Shown here piece after piece: positions 44,382 through 53,307 of a DNA stretch of 53,996 nucleotides (positions within the stretch are counted from its first letter, which is position 1; every line of letters starts with the position of its first letter). Made by a program: the position numbers and the translations under genes. The notes below the pieces were generated by a model that was given only the letters and a program-made list of their open reading frames with translations, made no database searches and was not told the DNA's origin. Origin of the DNA: Bacillus alveayuensis (GTDB lineage Bacteria; Bacillota; Bacilli; Bacillales; Aeribacillaceae); contig JAUSTR010000016.1 of the NCBI GenBank assembly GCA_030812955.1, positions 1 through 53,996 of the forward strand, given 5' to 3'.

Positions 44382-45224
44382 GTGGAAGATAAAGGAACAC
44401 CATCTGTACCGAAATTTATTGAAATCCATCGCGAAGAAATATTGCAGGAGTGGATTCAACAATTATTTGAACAATATGATCAAAACTCAAATGCTGTGAC
44501 GGAGCAAGTATTCCAATACATAGCCAACGAGTATTTAAATGTTTTGAACCATTATTATTTTCATTCAGATCAGGACATTTCAGAGAAAGCAAAAGATGTT
44601 TCCCAAAAGCTTGTACAAGCTGGCTGGCCAATCCATATGGTTACGAAAAGCTTAAATACATTTGAACGAATTGTTTTTCAAAAGATGATGGAGAAGCACA
44701 CAATTGATCATCATCTTGACCTCCTATGGGAAATTGAAAACATAGTTTCTCCTATTCTAGACGAAGTTCTTCACCAATATACTTTATCTTATGAACGAAC
44801 CATTCATTTGCAAAAAATGGCTCTTCAAGAACTCTCTGCCCCTTTAATTCCAATTTTTGATAATATCACGGTTATGCCATTAGTTGGCACAATTGATACA
44901 GAACGTGCAAAGCGAATTATGGAGAATTTATTACATGGTGTCGTGAAATATCGTTCTGAAGTCGTTCTTATTGATATAACGGGTGTACCTGTCGTCGATA
45001 CAATGGTTGCACACCATATTATTCAAGCTTCTGATGCTGTGCGATTAGTAGGGGCAAAATGCTTGTTAGTCGGTATTCGCCCGGAAATAGCGCAAACAAT
45101 TGTCAATTTAGGAATTGATTTAGACAAAATAACGACGAAAAACAGTTTGCAAAAAGGAATAGAAGCAGCACTTGAAATCACCAATCGCAAAATTGTATCA
45201 ATGGGGGATTCATCATGCAGGTAA
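44382..45224 (+). CDS. rsbRA: Stressosome protein RsbRA
   Basis: 280 residues. N-terminal non-heme globin-like sensory part (about 1-140) and C-terminal STAS domain (from about 150, [20 protein letters not shown]). The two regulatory threonines phosphorylated by RsbT correspond to Thr173 and Thr207 (VVDTMVA). It builds the stressosome shell with RsbS and captures RsbT until environmental stress. GTG start with GGAGGGAG upstream. First gene of the sigB operon and overlapping rsbS. Confidence 0.95.
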   Translation: MEDKGTPSVPKFIEIHREEILQEWIQQLFEQYDQNSNAVTEQVFQYIANEYLNVLNHYYFHSDQDISEKAKDVSQKLVQAGWPIHMVTKSLNTFERIVFQKMMEKHTIDHHLDLLWEIENIVSPILDEVLHQYTLSYERTIHLQKMALQELSAPLIPIFDNITVMPLVGTIDTERAKRIMENLLHGVVKYRSEVVLIDITGVPVVDTMVAHHIIQASDAVRLVGAKCLLVGIRPEIAQTIVNLGIDLDKITTKNSLQKGIEAALEITNRKIVSMGDSSCR

Positions 45225-45580
45225 ATAGAATTCCAATCTTAAAGTTATATAATTGTTTACTCGTCTCTATTCAGTTTGAACTTGATGATAAGACAGCTTT
45301 GCAATTTCAGGAAGATCTATTAAAGAAAATTCATGCTACAGGTGCTTCTGGAGTTGTAATTGATTTAACGTCTGTAGAGGTTATCGACTCTTTTATAGCA
45401 AAAATTTTAGGCGATGTCATTAACATGTCTAAATTAATGGGAGCAAAAGTTGTTTTAACAGGTATTCAGCCAGCGGTAGCGATTACACTAGTTGAATTAG
45501 GAATCGAGCTTCAAGGCGTCCAAACAGCATTAGATTTAGAAAAAGGGCTAGAACAATTAAAACTGGAGTTAGGGGATTAG
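45215..45580 (+). CDS. rsbS: Stressosome scaffold / RsbT antagonist RsbS
   Basis: 121 residues, single STAS domain. Phosphorylatable Ser59 is in the conserved EVIDSFIAK. Starts ten bases before the rsbRA stop, so it is translationally coupled. It holds RsbT in the stressosome; its phosphorylation releases RsbT. Confidence 0.96.
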   Translation: MQVNRIPILKLYNCLLVSIQFELDDKTALQFQEDLLKKIHATGASGVVIDLTSVEVIDSFIAKILGDVINMSKLMGAKVVLTGIQPAVAITLVELGIELQGVQTALDLEKGLEQLKLELGD

Positions 45581-45584
45581 GCAG

Positions 45585-45989
45585 ATGACGACGAATGGAT
45601 CCAGTATCAAAATCATTACTGAATGGGACATCGTAGCTGCCCGCCAATTAGGACGTAATGTGGCGAAGCAACTAGGCTTCAGCTCGGTTGACCAAGCTCG
45701 AATTACTACTGCGATATCAGAACTCGCTAGAAATATTTATCTTTATGCAGATGAAGGGAAAGTTTATATCGATAAAATGGATAAACTTGGAAAAAAGGGG
45801 ATAAAGATAACAGCGGTTGATAAAGGTCCCGGTATTGCTGATATTCGAAAAGTAATGGAGGATGGGTTTTCTACATCTGGAGGACTTGGAGCTGGTTTAC
45901 CAGGTGTGAAAAGGCTAATGGACGAGTTTGACATCATTTCGGATCTTGGTGAAGGCACGAAAGTATCCGTTGTGAAATGGCTTCGTTAG
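45585..45989 (+). CDS. rsbT: Serine/threonine kinase RsbT
   Basis: 134 residues, GHKL-fold kinase. ATP-site motifs: SELARNIYLYA (N box), AVDKGPGIAD (G1) and SGGLGAGLPG (G2). Phosphorylates RsbR and RsbS and, once free, switches on the phosphatase RsbU. Begins four bases after rsbS. Confidence 0.96.
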   Translation: MTTNGSSIKIITEWDIVAARQLGRNVAKQLGFSSVDQARITTAISELARNIYLYADEGKVYIDKMDKLGKKGIKITAVDKGPGIADIRKVMEDGFSTSGGLGAGLPGVKRLMDEFDIISDLGEGTKVSVVKWLR

Positions 45990-46000
45990 GGGGAGCTATC

Positions 46001-47008
46001 ATGGAATGGAAAGATGAAATTTTTTCAATTTATCGAAAAATTTTAACGCATTATATAAATGAGCGAACGGAAGAAGCTTTATACGAGGGACAAAAATTTA
46101 GTCGTAAACTCATTGAACATCAAATTCCTCCTGAAGAAATGATAAGCTTACACCGAAATGTGCTGCAAGATTTGTTTTCAGATCTCCCATCCTATATTCT
46201 TCGTTCATTTGATTTTTTATTAGAGGTTATGATTGGTTATGGCTTAGCCTATCAAGAACACCAATTTCTTCGTGATCAGCAGCAGGAGCTAAAATCAGAA
46301 ATACAAATTGCTGCGAATGTCCAGCAAATGTTGTTGGAAACGGAAATACCAAATATTGAATGTTTAGATATCGGCGTGATCAGTGTTCCTGCTAAAATCA
46401 TGAATGGTGATTATTATCAGTTTGTCGAAGATGAGCAAATGGTCAGTATAGCAATTGCTGATGTTATAGGGAAAGGAATTCCTGCGGCCCTTTGTATGTC
46501 TATGATTAAATATGCGATGGATAGTTTACCGGAATCAAGACAAAATCCAAGTCGTGTATTAGAAAATTTAAACCGTGTTGTCGAACAAAATATCGATCCA
46601 AGCATGTTTATCACGATGTTTTTTGGAATGTATCATACAAAAAAACATACCTTTACATATGCTTCTGCTGGACACGAAATAGGCTTTTATTATTGTGCAA
46701 ATGAAGATGCATTTTATGATTTGCATGCAAAAGGGCTTGTATTAGGAATAGATCAAAATATTCGTTATCGCCAATATGAAAAGCGTATTCAAACGAATGA
46801 TATGATTGTGCTTTTTTCGGATGGGATAACGGAAACGCGAACAAAAGACGGTTTTATTGATCGATCAACAGTTTCAAATTCACTGCGTCAATATATGCAT
46901 CTATCAGCCCAAGAAATGGTAGAGAATGTTTATTCTGATTTTGAACGGATGCAAGATTTTGAACTTCAAGATGATTTTACATTCATTGTTTTACGTAGAA
47001 ATGTTTAA
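46001..47008 (+). CDS. rsbU: PP2C-type phosphatase RsbU
   Basis: 335 residues. N-terminal RsbT-binding helical domain (about 1-85) and PP2C/SpoIIE phosphatase domain with metal-site segments NGDYYQFVEDEQMVSIAIAD, VIGKGIPAAL and FSDGITETR. Dephosphorylates RsbV-P when bound by RsbT. ATG 46001 (MEWKDEIFSIYRK) follows GGGGAG; an upstream ATG overlapping rsbT lacks a site. Confidence 0.95.
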   Translation: MEWKDEIFSIYRKILTHYINERTEEALYEGQKFSRKLIEHQIPPEEMISLHRNVLQDLFSDLPSYILRSFDFLLEVMIGYGLAYQEHQFLRDQQQELKSEIQIAANVQQMLLETEIPNIECLDIGVISVPAKIMNGDYYQFVEDEQMVSIAIADVIGKGIPAALCMSMIKYAMDSLPESRQNPSRVLENLNRVVEQNIDPSMFITMFFGMYHTKKHTFTYASAGHEIGFYYCANEDAFYDLHAKGLVLGIDQNIRYRQYEKRIQTNDMIVLFSDGITETRTKDGFIDRSTVSNSLRQYMHLSAQEMVENVYSDFERMQDFELQDDFTFIVLRRNV

Positions 47009-47028
47009 CTTTTTCTAAAAAGGGTAAG
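47004..47028 (+). promoter_or_regulatory. Sigma-B promoter before rsbV
   Basis: GTTTAA at 47004 and GGGTAA at 47023 with 13 bp between match the sigma-B consensus. It gives the autoregulated internal transcript rsbV-rsbW-sigB-rsbX, as in B. subtilis. Confidence 0.93.
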
Positions 47029-47069
47029 TACAAAGTGATGATTAGTCCTGATCGTTGGAGGGATTGGTT

Positions 47070-47402
47070 ATGGATTTAACGATTGATATAAAAGAAGAAT
47101 TACAACATATAGAAGTTGAGCTATCAGGAGAAATTGATGCATACACAGCTCCGAAGCTGAGGGAAACGTTAATGCCAATGGCGGAGAAAGATAATGCGTA
47201 TATAAAAATAAGTTTAAAAGAAGTGGAATATATGGATAGTACAGGTCTAGGAGTTTTTGTGGGTTTATTAAAAGCTATTCGAAAACATAATGGCCACTTA
47301 AAGCTAACGGACTTGTCCCCGAGATTAGAGCGGCTATTTAACATAACAGGATTAAGTGACATCATGGAAATTTACCCAAAGGCAGTAGGTGAGAACCAAT
47401 GA
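47070..47402 (+). CDS. rsbV: Anti-anti-sigma factor RsbV
   Basis: 110 residues, STAS domain with phospho-site Ser57 in YMDSTGLGVFVG. Unphosphorylated RsbV binds RsbW and frees SigB. ATG 47070 follows GGAGGG; the upstream in-frame TTG at 47055 overlaps that site. Overlaps rsbW by four bases. Confidence 0.95.
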   Translation: MDLTIDIKEELQHIEVELSGEIDAYTAPKLRETLMPMAEKDNAYIKISLKEVEYMDSTGLGVFVGLLKAIRKHNGHLKLTDLSPRLERLFNITGLSDIMEIYPKAVGENQ

Positions 47403-47881
47403 CAAAATTAAAAGACTATGTAGAAATAAAAATCCCCGCAAAGCCTGAGTTTATTGGGGTCGTCCGTTTAACATTATCCGGTATTGCCAGTAGGATGGGC
47501 TTTTCTTACGACGATATTGAAGATTTAAAAATTGCTGCTAGTGAAGCTTTAACAAATGCCGTTAAACATGCCTATCAACAAGACGGACATGGAGAAATCA
47601 TCATTGGTTTTGGGATTTGGGATGATCGACTTGAGGTTATGGTGACGGATAACGGAAAAAGCTTTGATTTTCAGAAGCTAAAAGAAAAGCTCGGACCATA
47701 TTCTCCTTCTGTGTCGATCGATGATTTACATGAAGGAGGTTTAGGTCTCTTTTTAATTGAGACATTGATGGATGAGGTGAAGGTTCAGGTACATTCAGGT
47801 GTGACTGTACTTATGACAAAGGTTTTGACGGGGGAGAAAATGGAACATGACACAAATGTCTCCAGAACCAAAACGAACTAA
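47399..47881 (+). CDS. rsbW: Anti-sigma-B factor and kinase RsbW
   Basis: 160 residues, GHKL kinase: SEALTNAVKHAY (N box), VTDNGKSFDF (G1) and EGGLGLFLIETLMD (G2). Binds SigB, or phosphorylates RsbV on Ser57. Overlaps rsbV (ATGA) and sigB (35 bases). Confidence 0.96.
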   Translation: MTKLKDYVEIKIPAKPEFIGVVRLTLSGIASRMGFSYDDIEDLKIAASEALTNAVKHAYQQDGHGEIIIGFGIWDDRLEVMVTDNGKSFDFQKLKEKLGPYSPSVSIDDLHEGGLGLFLIETLMDEVKVQVHSGVTVLMTKVLTGEKMEHDTNVSRTKTN

Positions 47882-48638
47882 AGAAGAAATCCATAATCTC
47901 ATCCGTCAATGCCATCAAAATGGCCAAAATTCAAAAGCTCAAGAAAAAATCGTGAAACATTACTACGATTTAGTTCAAGCTTTAGCTGAAAAATATGGGA
48001 ATGGCAAGGGACATAAAGAGGATTTAATGCAGGTTGGTATGGTAGGATTGTTAGGCGCTATTAACCGTTACGATCCATCTATTGGCAAGTCATTTGAAGC
48101 CTTTGCTATCCCAACTATTATTGGAGAAATGAAGCGATACTTGCGTGATAAAACATGGTGTGTTCATGTCCCACGTTGGATAAAAGAGCTTGGACCGAAA
48201 ATCAAAACAGCTGTTGAAGAATTAACGAACCAATTGCAGCGATCACCTAAGGTTGATGAAATTGCTGCATATTTAGGGACTTCAGAAGAAGAAGTATTAG
48301 AAGCGATTGAAATGGGAAAAAGCTATCAAGCGCTCTCGGTCGATCGAGAAATAAAAGCGGATTCAGATGGAAGTACTGTAACCATTTTAGACTTTGTTGG
48401 CCAAAAAGAAGAAGGGTATGAACAAATTAATCAACGGTTAACATTAGAGAGAATTTTACATGTGTTAACAGACCGAGAACGACAAGTTATTGATCATACT
48501 TTTTTGCGTAATCGCAGTCAAAAAGAGACAGGGGAACTGTTAGGAATTTCACAGATGCATGTTTCGAGGCTTCAGCGCCGTGCCATTAAAAAGCTAAGAA
48601 AAGCTGTAAGGTCAGATATATTGGAGATCAACCGATGA
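47847..48638 (+). CDS. sigB: General stress sigma factor SigB
   Basis: 263 residues, group 3 sigma factor. Region 2 at about 45-115 (HKEDLMQVGMVGLLGAINRY, then IPTIIGEMKRYLRDK), region 3 with LQRSPKVDEIAAYLG, region 4 helix-turn-helix at about 225-255 (SQKETGELLGISQMHVSRLQ). Directs the general stress regulon. The ATG lies within the end of rsbW after GGGGAG. Confidence 0.97.
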   Translation: MTQMSPEPKRTKEEIHNLIRQCHQNGQNSKAQEKIVKHYYDLVQALAEKYGNGKGHKEDLMQVGMVGLLGAINRYDPSIGKSFEAFAIPTIIGEMKRYLRDKTWCVHVPRWIKELGPKIKTAVEELTNQLQRSPKVDEIAAYLGTSEEEVLEAIEMGKSYQALSVDREIKADSDGSTVTILDFVGQKEEGYEQINQRLTLERILHVLTDRERQVIDHTFLRNRSQKETGELLGISQMHVSRLQRRAIKKLRKAVRSDILEINR

Positions 48639-49234
48639 TGCAACGTCAATTTACGAATAACATTCAAGTGCTCGCTTACCAAATTGAAAAAATCGGCAAT
48701 ATTTCTTGTGGAGATAGTTTCTATATGCTCGCTAGTGATGAGTATTTTGTTTGTACCATTGCGGATGGATTAGGTAGTGGGGAAGGTGCTAAGGACTCAT
48801 CAGCGACTGTTTGCGAGGTCGTCAAAAAATATCAAAAAGAGGATATAGAAACTATTTTCAACTATTGCAATCAAGCTATGAAAAATAAACGAGGTGCAAC
48901 TGTCTCCGTTTTGAAAGTAGATTTCCAAAGGAAGCTATTTACCTATAGCTCTGTTGGAAATATTCGTTTTGTCTTATACACACCCTCTGGTCAATATATT
49001 TATCCAATTCCAGTTGTCGGGTATCTATCAGGCAAAAAACAAAAATACCGGATTCAAACATTTCAATATGAAAGTGGTTCTAAATTTATCATCTATTCTG
49101 ATGGTCTTCTCGCACCTACCATGAAATCATTGCTAAAATATTGCAACACGATTGATGATATTTTTAGACAGCTGCAAGTTTACGTCCCATTACGAAAAGA
49201 TGATTTAACATATATCGTAGGAGAGCTATGTTGA
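48635..49234 (+). CDS. rsbX: Negative regulator phosphatase RsbX
   Basis: 199 residues, PP2C-type. Visible motifs: CTIADGLGSGEGAKDSS and KFIIYSDGL. It dephosphorylates RsbS and RsbR and so resets the stressosome. Overlaps sigB by four bases (ATGATG over TGA). Last gene of the operon, ended by a terminator at 49234. Confidence 0.94.
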   Translation: MMQRQFTNNIQVLAYQIEKIGNISCGDSFYMLASDEYFVCTIADGLGSGEGAKDSSATVCEVVKKYQKEDIETIFNYCNQAMKNKRGATVSVLKVDFQRKLFTYSSVGNIRFVLYTPSGQYIYPIPVVGYLSGKKQKYRIQTFQYESGSKFIIYSDGLLAPTMKSLLKYCNTIDDIFRQLQVYVPLRKDDLTYIVGELC

Positions 49235-49271
49235 AGGTTGTGCAATCGGGTTGACCTGCACAACCTTTTGT
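49234..49271 (+). terminator. sigB operon terminator
   Basis: AAGGTTGTGCA / TGCACAACCTT and TTG-T. Eleven-base stem starting at the rsbX stop codon. Confidence 0.9.
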
Positions 49272-49329
49272 TCTTGAACAGTATTTGTTAAAATGTTGCA
49301 TATTGGAATTTATTGTGGAGGATTTATAG

Positions 49330-51492
49330 ATGGAACAGGCTATGGAAAAAATTTTAAAACGAATTAGTGATGAACAAGGCATCGCTATCGAGAAAATTTT
49401 CAATGTTATTACTTTACTACAAGATGGTAATACAGTTCCGTTTATTGCAAGATACCGAAAAGAGCATACGGGAGCATTAGATGAGGTGCAAATCCGTGCC
49501 ATTGAAGAGAATTGGCATTATATGCAAAATCTTGAGGCGAGAAAAGAAGAGGTTATTCGCTTAATTGACGAACAAGGCAAACTAACGGAAAAGCTGGAAA
49601 AAGAGATTAAGGAAGCGACAAAACTACAGCAAGTTGAGGATTTGTATCGGCCATATCGGCAAAAAAGAAGAACAAAAGCAACGATTGCGAAAGAAAAAGG
49701 TCTTGAACCTTTAGCGAAATGGATGATGACATTACCGAAGGATGGTTCCATTGAGAAAGAAGCTGAAAAATATATCGATGTAAGTAAAGAAGTTCTAACT
49801 ATAGAGGATGCGGTTAATGGTGCCAACGACATTATTGCCGAGTGGATTTCAGATAATGCAAATTATCGACAATGGATTCGAGAGCAAACAATGAAAAAGG
49901 GTCAAATTAAATCAGCTGTCAAAAATGAAGAAAAAGATGAGAATAAAGTATACGAAATGTATTACCAATATGAAGAGCCGATTGGTAAAATCGTTCCCCA
50001 TCGAGTATTAGCGATCAATAGAGGGGAAAAAGAGGATGTATTAAAAGTTAGTATTGAACCGCCAATCGAAGAGATATTGCTGTTTTTAGAAAAAGAAATC
50101 ATTTCGAATCGTAGAACGATTGTAAAAGAGATATTCGCTCAAACCATTGAAGATGCTTATAAACGATTGATTCAACCATCTATCGAACGGGAAATACGTA
50201 AAGAACTGACAGAAAAAGCAGAAGATCGTGCCATTCACATTTTTGCTGAAAATTTGCGGAAATTGTTGTTGCAGCCACCTCTGAAGGGAAAGATTGTTCT
50301 CGGTATAGATCCTGCTTATCGAACTGGCTGTAAGCTAGCGGTTGTCAATGAAACTGGAAAATTGCTACATATTGATGTTATATATCCACATCCGCCAAAA
50401 AATTTGAAAAAGGAAGCAGAAGAAAAGCTAAAAGAAGTGATTTCGCGCTTTGACGTAGAAATTATAGCAATTGGCAACGGTACAGCTTCTAGAGAAACAG
50501 AACGATTTGTCGCAGATGTCATTAAATCGTTAGAAGATGAAGTGTATTATTTAATCGTCAATGAAGCTGGGGCAAGTGTTTATTCTGCTTCGGAATTAGC
50601 GCGTGAAGAGTTTCCAGAACTTCAGGTGGAAGAAAGAAGTGCGGTTTCCATTGCGAGACGTCTGCAAGATCCTTTAGCAGAGCTAGTAAAAATTGATCCG
50701 AAATCAGTTGGTGTTGGTCAATATCAACATGATGTATCACAAAAAAAGCTTTCTGAGTCTTTAACATTTGTCGTGGAAACTGTCGTGAACCAAGTTGGAG
50801 TAAATGTTAATACCGCATCACCCGCTTTATTACAATACGTTTCTGGATTAAGCAAATCAGTTGCTAAAAATATTGTGAAAAGAAGAGAAGAATTAGGAAA
50901 GTTTACGAATCGTAGTCAGTTGAAAGAAGTTCCTCGATTAGGGGCCAAAACATACGAACAATGTATTGGATTTTTACGAATTCTCGATGGGGAAAATCCG
51001 TTTGACCGAACGAGCATCCACCCAGAAAGCTATCCAGATGTTGAGAAGCTGCTAAACAGTCTATCTTTATCACCATTAGATTTAGGAACGGACCGCTTAA
51101 AAGAATCATTGCAAAAAATTGATTTAAAGGAGACTGCCAAGCAATTAAATATTGGTGAATACACCTTAAAGGATATTTGTGATGCATTGATGAGACCGGA
51201 ACGAGATCCCCGAGATGAAGTGCCAAAACCATTATTGAAAAAAGATGTATTACAATTAGAAGATTTAAAAGAAGGAATGGAGCTGCAAGGTACTGTACGA
51301 AATGTAGTCGATTTTGGTGCTTTTGTAGACATCGGTGTAAAACAAGATGGCTTAGTGCATATTTCCAAGTTAAGTAAGTCTTACGTTAAACACCCGTTAG
51401 ATGTCGTATCTGTAGGAGATATCGTCACAGTATGGGTAGAATCTGTTGATATCCAAAAGGGAAGAGTAGCACTGACCATGATTAAAGAGTAG
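49330..51492 (+). CDS. tex: Tex family RNA-binding protein (YdcI)
   Basis: 720 residues, complete Tex: N-terminal Tex domain (VPFIARYRKEHTGALDEVQI), YqgF/RNase-H-like fold at about 325-455 (GIDPAYRTGCKLAVVNETGK), helix-hairpin-helix region around 490-560 (VNTASPALLQYVSGLSKSVA, then EVPRLGAKTYEQ) and C-terminal S1 domain (GTVRNVVDFGAFVDIGVKQD). Likely a transcription or translation accessory factor acting on nucleic acid. TGGAGG precedes the ATG. Matches B. subtilis YdcI between rsbX and ydcK. Confidence 0.95.
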   Translation: MEQAMEKILKRISDEQGIAIEKIFNVITLLQDGNTVPFIARYRKEHTGALDEVQIRAIEENWHYMQNLEARKEEVIRLIDEQGKLTEKLEKEIKEATKLQQVEDLYRPYRQKRRTKATIAKEKGLEPLAKWMMTLPKDGSIEKEAEKYIDVSKEVLTIEDAVNGANDIIAEWISDNANYRQWIREQTMKKGQIKSAVKNEEKDENKVYEMYYQYEEPIGKIVPHRVLAINRGEKEDVLKVSIEPPIEEILLFLEKEIISNRRTIVKEIFAQTIEDAYKRLIQPSIEREIRKELTEKAEDRAIHIFAENLRKLLLQPPLKGKIVLGIDPAYRTGCKLAVVNETGKLLHIDVIYPHPPKNLKKEAEEKLKEVISRFDVEIIAIGNGTASRETERFVADVIKSLEDEVYYLIVNEAGASVYSASELAREEFPELQVEERSAVSIARRLQDPLAELVKIDPKSVGVGQYQHDVSQKKLSESLTFVVETVVNQVGVNVNTASPALLQYVSGLSKSVAKNIVKRREELGKFTNRSQLKEVPRLGAKTYEQCIGFLRILDGENPFDRTSIHPESYPDVEKLLNSLSLSPLDLGTDRLKESLQKIDLKETAKQLNIGEYTLKDICDALMRPERDPRDEVPKPLLKKDVLQLEDLKEGMELQGTVRNVVDFGAFVDIGVKQDGLVHISKLSKSYVKHPLDVVSVGDIVTVWVESVDIQKGRVALTMIKE

Positions 51493-51593
51493 GGTGCAAT
51501 GTTTAGCTGCTCGCTAACGATAAAGTCCTTTTGATTCGCCATGAAATCGCAAGTTTGCAAAAAATATACGATCGGTATTCATATTTAACTTTG

Positions 51594-51627
51594 AAGCACT
51601 GTTTTCTTATGTACAGTGCTTTTTTCT
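51594..51627 (+). terminator. tex terminator, overlapping the 3' end of cmpA
   Basis: AAGCACTGT / ACAGTGCTT with T6 on the + strand. The last codons and stop of the antisense cmpA gene lie inside this hairpin. Confidence 0.85.
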
Positions 51628-51720
51628 ATAAAAAAACCAGCATTGATTAAGAAGTTTTATTTGATAGCGATTTTTTTCATAAAAGGCACGCATCATCTGT
51701 TTTTTTAGCCATGTAGGCAT
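51607..51720 (-). CDS. cmpA: Cortex morphogenetic protein CmpA
   Basis: 37 residues. It reads MPTWLKKQMMRAFYEKNRYQ, then IKLLNQCWFFYRKKHCT, almost the same as B. subtilis CmpA (MPNWLKKQMQKAFLEKDNYQ...), in the same place antisense between tex (ydcI) and ydcK. AAGGAGGT lies eight bases before the ATG on the - strand. CmpA acts in the mother cell with ClpXP and SpoIVA to check spore coat/cortex assembly; expression is sigma-E dependent in B. subtilis. It strongly indicates an endospore former. Confidence 0.93.
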   Translation of the reverse strand: MPTWLKKQMMRAFYEKNRYQIKLLNQCWFFYRKKHCT

Positions 51721-51806
51721 TGCCTATACCTCCTTAATCATTATAATGGAGTATGGGTAATAAATAATGTATTCGCCCAAAAGCTATTATGTGCGTTTTT
51801 TCATAA

Positions 51807-51918
51807 GGCTTTTTCAAAAAGACTGTTGTTTTACTATACGATAGCTTTTCGACTGTCAGGCAAGCGATGCGCTCGCTATGTCACGCTATGAAAAGCAGCA
51901 AAGTTTACGAAAATAGCC
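51807..51918 (+). mobile_element. ISL3-like miniature element, short form (R6, 112 bp)
   Basis: Ends GGCTTTTTCAAAAAGACTG and TTTACGAAAATAGCC. The flanks TTTCATAA (51799-51806) and TTTCTTAA (51919-51926) agree at 7 of 8 positions. Internally deleted like R5. It ends 25 bases before the ydcK start, so it must affect that gene's leader or promoter. Confidence 0.83.
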
Positions 51919-51943
51919 TTTCTTAAAAGAAGGTGTCTATACA

Positions 51944-52444
51944 TTGAATGATCGAAAGCTGCAACAATTAGTTGAATACATTTCCTTAACTTTCTTCGGT
52001 AGAAAATTCAACCATAAAGCATTATTTAATCATCGCCTTAGAACCACAGGTGGTCGCTATTTGCTGCAAAACCATAATATTGAAATTAACCCGAAATATT
52101 ATGAAGAACATGGAATGGATGAATTGATTGGCATTATAAAGCATGAGCTATGCCACTATCACTTGCATATAGAAGGTAAAGGGTACCGTCATAAAGACAG
52201 GGATTTTAAGGAGTTATTGAAAAAGGTTCATGCACCGCGTTTTTGTACACCTTTAAAGCAGAAAAAAACACAAAAAAAGCAGTATTTTTATCAATGTTAT
52301 GATTGTTCTCAAGCTTTTGTGCGTTATAAAAAAATGGATCCGGCTAGATATATTTGCGGAAAATGTGGAGGGAAAATTTATTTGCTTAAATATAGGGTTG
52401 ACGGGGGCGACAAACATATGATAAATTATAAAAGCCGTCGTTAA
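51944..52444 (+). CDS. ydcK: SprT-like zinc metalloprotein YdcK
   Basis: 166 residues. HELCH at residues 67-71 (IGIIKHELCHYHLHIEGKG) is the metallopeptidase-type zinc motif. The C-terminal zinc ribbon is formed by CYDC near 124 and CGKC near 146. SprT/Spartan-like proteins in eukaryotes repair DNA-protein crosslinks; the bacterial role is not established. TTG start after AGAAGGTG. Same position as in B. subtilis, just before a tRNA/rRNA cluster. Confidence 0.92.
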   Translation: MNDRKLQQLVEYISLTFFGRKFNHKALFNHRLRTTGGRYLLQNHNIEINPKYYEEHGMDELIGIIKHELCHYHLHIEGKGYRHKDRDFKELLKKVHAPRFCTPLKQKKTQKKQYFYQCYDCSQAFVRYKKMDPARYICGKCGGKIYLLKYRVDGGDKHMINYKSRR

Positions 52445-52540
52445 TAAAGGATGAATGAGTAAAGTTCTTGACAAAAAAAGATAAATAAATTAAAATAAAA
52501 AAGTCGTTAATGGAAAAATATATGTTACTATTTGTATTAT

Positions 52541-52615
52541 TCCGCAGTAGCTCAGTGGTAGAGCATTCGGCTGTTAACCGAACGGTCGCAGGTTCGAATC
52601 CTGCCTGCGGAGCCA
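52541..52615 (+). tRNA. tRNA-Asn (GTT)
   Basis: Identical body to the tRNA-Asn at 282, CCA encoded. No half-tRNA element precedes it here, so this is the unoccupied version of that site. Confidence 0.97.
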
Positions 52616-52618
52616 TGT

Positions 52619-52709
52619 GGAGAAGTACCCAAGTGGCTGAAGGGGCTCCCCTGCTAAGGGAGTAGGTCGTGTAAGCGGCGCGAGGGTTCAAATCCCTCCT
52701 TCTCCGCCA
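52619..52709 (+). tRNA. tRNA-Ser (GCT)
   Basis: Class II tRNA, acceptor GGAGAAG/CTTCTCC, anticodon GCT, long variable arm, CCA encoded. Confidence 0.96.
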
Positions 52710-52718
52710 TTATATTTT

Positions 52719-52790
52719 GGCCCGTTGGTCAAGTGGTTAAGACACCGCCCTTTCACGGCGGTAACACGGGTTCGAATCCCGTACGGGTCA
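52719..52790 (+). tRNA. tRNA-Glu (TTC)
   Basis: Same body as the tRNA-Glu at 448, but CCA is not encoded. Confidence 0.96.
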
Positions 52791-52871
52791 TCATAATTTT
52801 TCGAAATGGGAAGTTGGCTAACTTCCCATTTCTAAGCGATTTAGACATATATAATTATTGTTATGATTTTT

Positions 52872-52947
52872 GGTCCCGTGGTGTAGCGGTTAACATGCCT
52901 GCCTGTCACGCAGGAGATCGCGGGTTCGATTCCCGTCGGGACCGCCA
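52872..52947 (+). tRNA. tRNA-Asp (GTC)
   Basis: Acceptor GGTCCCG/CGGGACC, anticodon GTC, CCA encoded. Confidence 0.96.
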
Positions 52948-53010
52948 TTAGATTTATTGAATTGAATTTTATGTTTCTTATTCAGGATGTTTTATTGAGA
53001 TGTTTTTCAT

Positions 53011-53085
53011 TGGGCTATAGCCAAGCGGTAAGGCAACGGACTTTGACTCCGTGATGCGCTGGTTCGAATCCAGCTAGCCCAGCCA
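53011..53085 (+). tRNA. tRNA-Gln (TTG)
   Basis: Same as the gene at 1030, including the upstream flank (52985-53010). Confidence 0.96.
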
Positions 53086-53091
53086 AAAAAT

Positions 53092-53225
53092 TGAGCCATT
53101 AGCTCAGTCGGTAGAGCAACGAGCAAAGCATCTATGAGTTCACAGCGAGTTGTACCAGCCGAGCAACTACTTGAGTAAGCAAACTGAGGCTGGGACACAG
53201 GAACTATAGGGTGTTTTCAAATTAT
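53092..53225 (+). ncRNA. tRNA-Lys 5' half joined to a structured element (copy C)
   Basis: Bases 53092-53118 repeat the first ~26 nt of the tRNA-Lys at 53226. The element follows: CCAGCC (53155-53160) pairs with GGCTGG (53188-53193), extended by TGT/ACA past an A-G mismatch, around the 27-nt segment that starts GAGC and ends CTGA. tRNA block 1 has the same Gln-Lys pair without it. Confidence 0.62.
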
Positions 53226-53301
53226 GAGCCATTAGCTCAGTCGGTAGAGCATCTGACTTTTAATCAGAGGGTCGGAGGTTCGAATCCTCCATGGCTCACC
53301 A
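53226..53301 (+). tRNA. tRNA-Lys (TTT)
   Basis: Same body as the gene at 1114. Here CCA is encoded. Confidence 0.96.
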
Positions 53302-53307
53302 TTTTTA

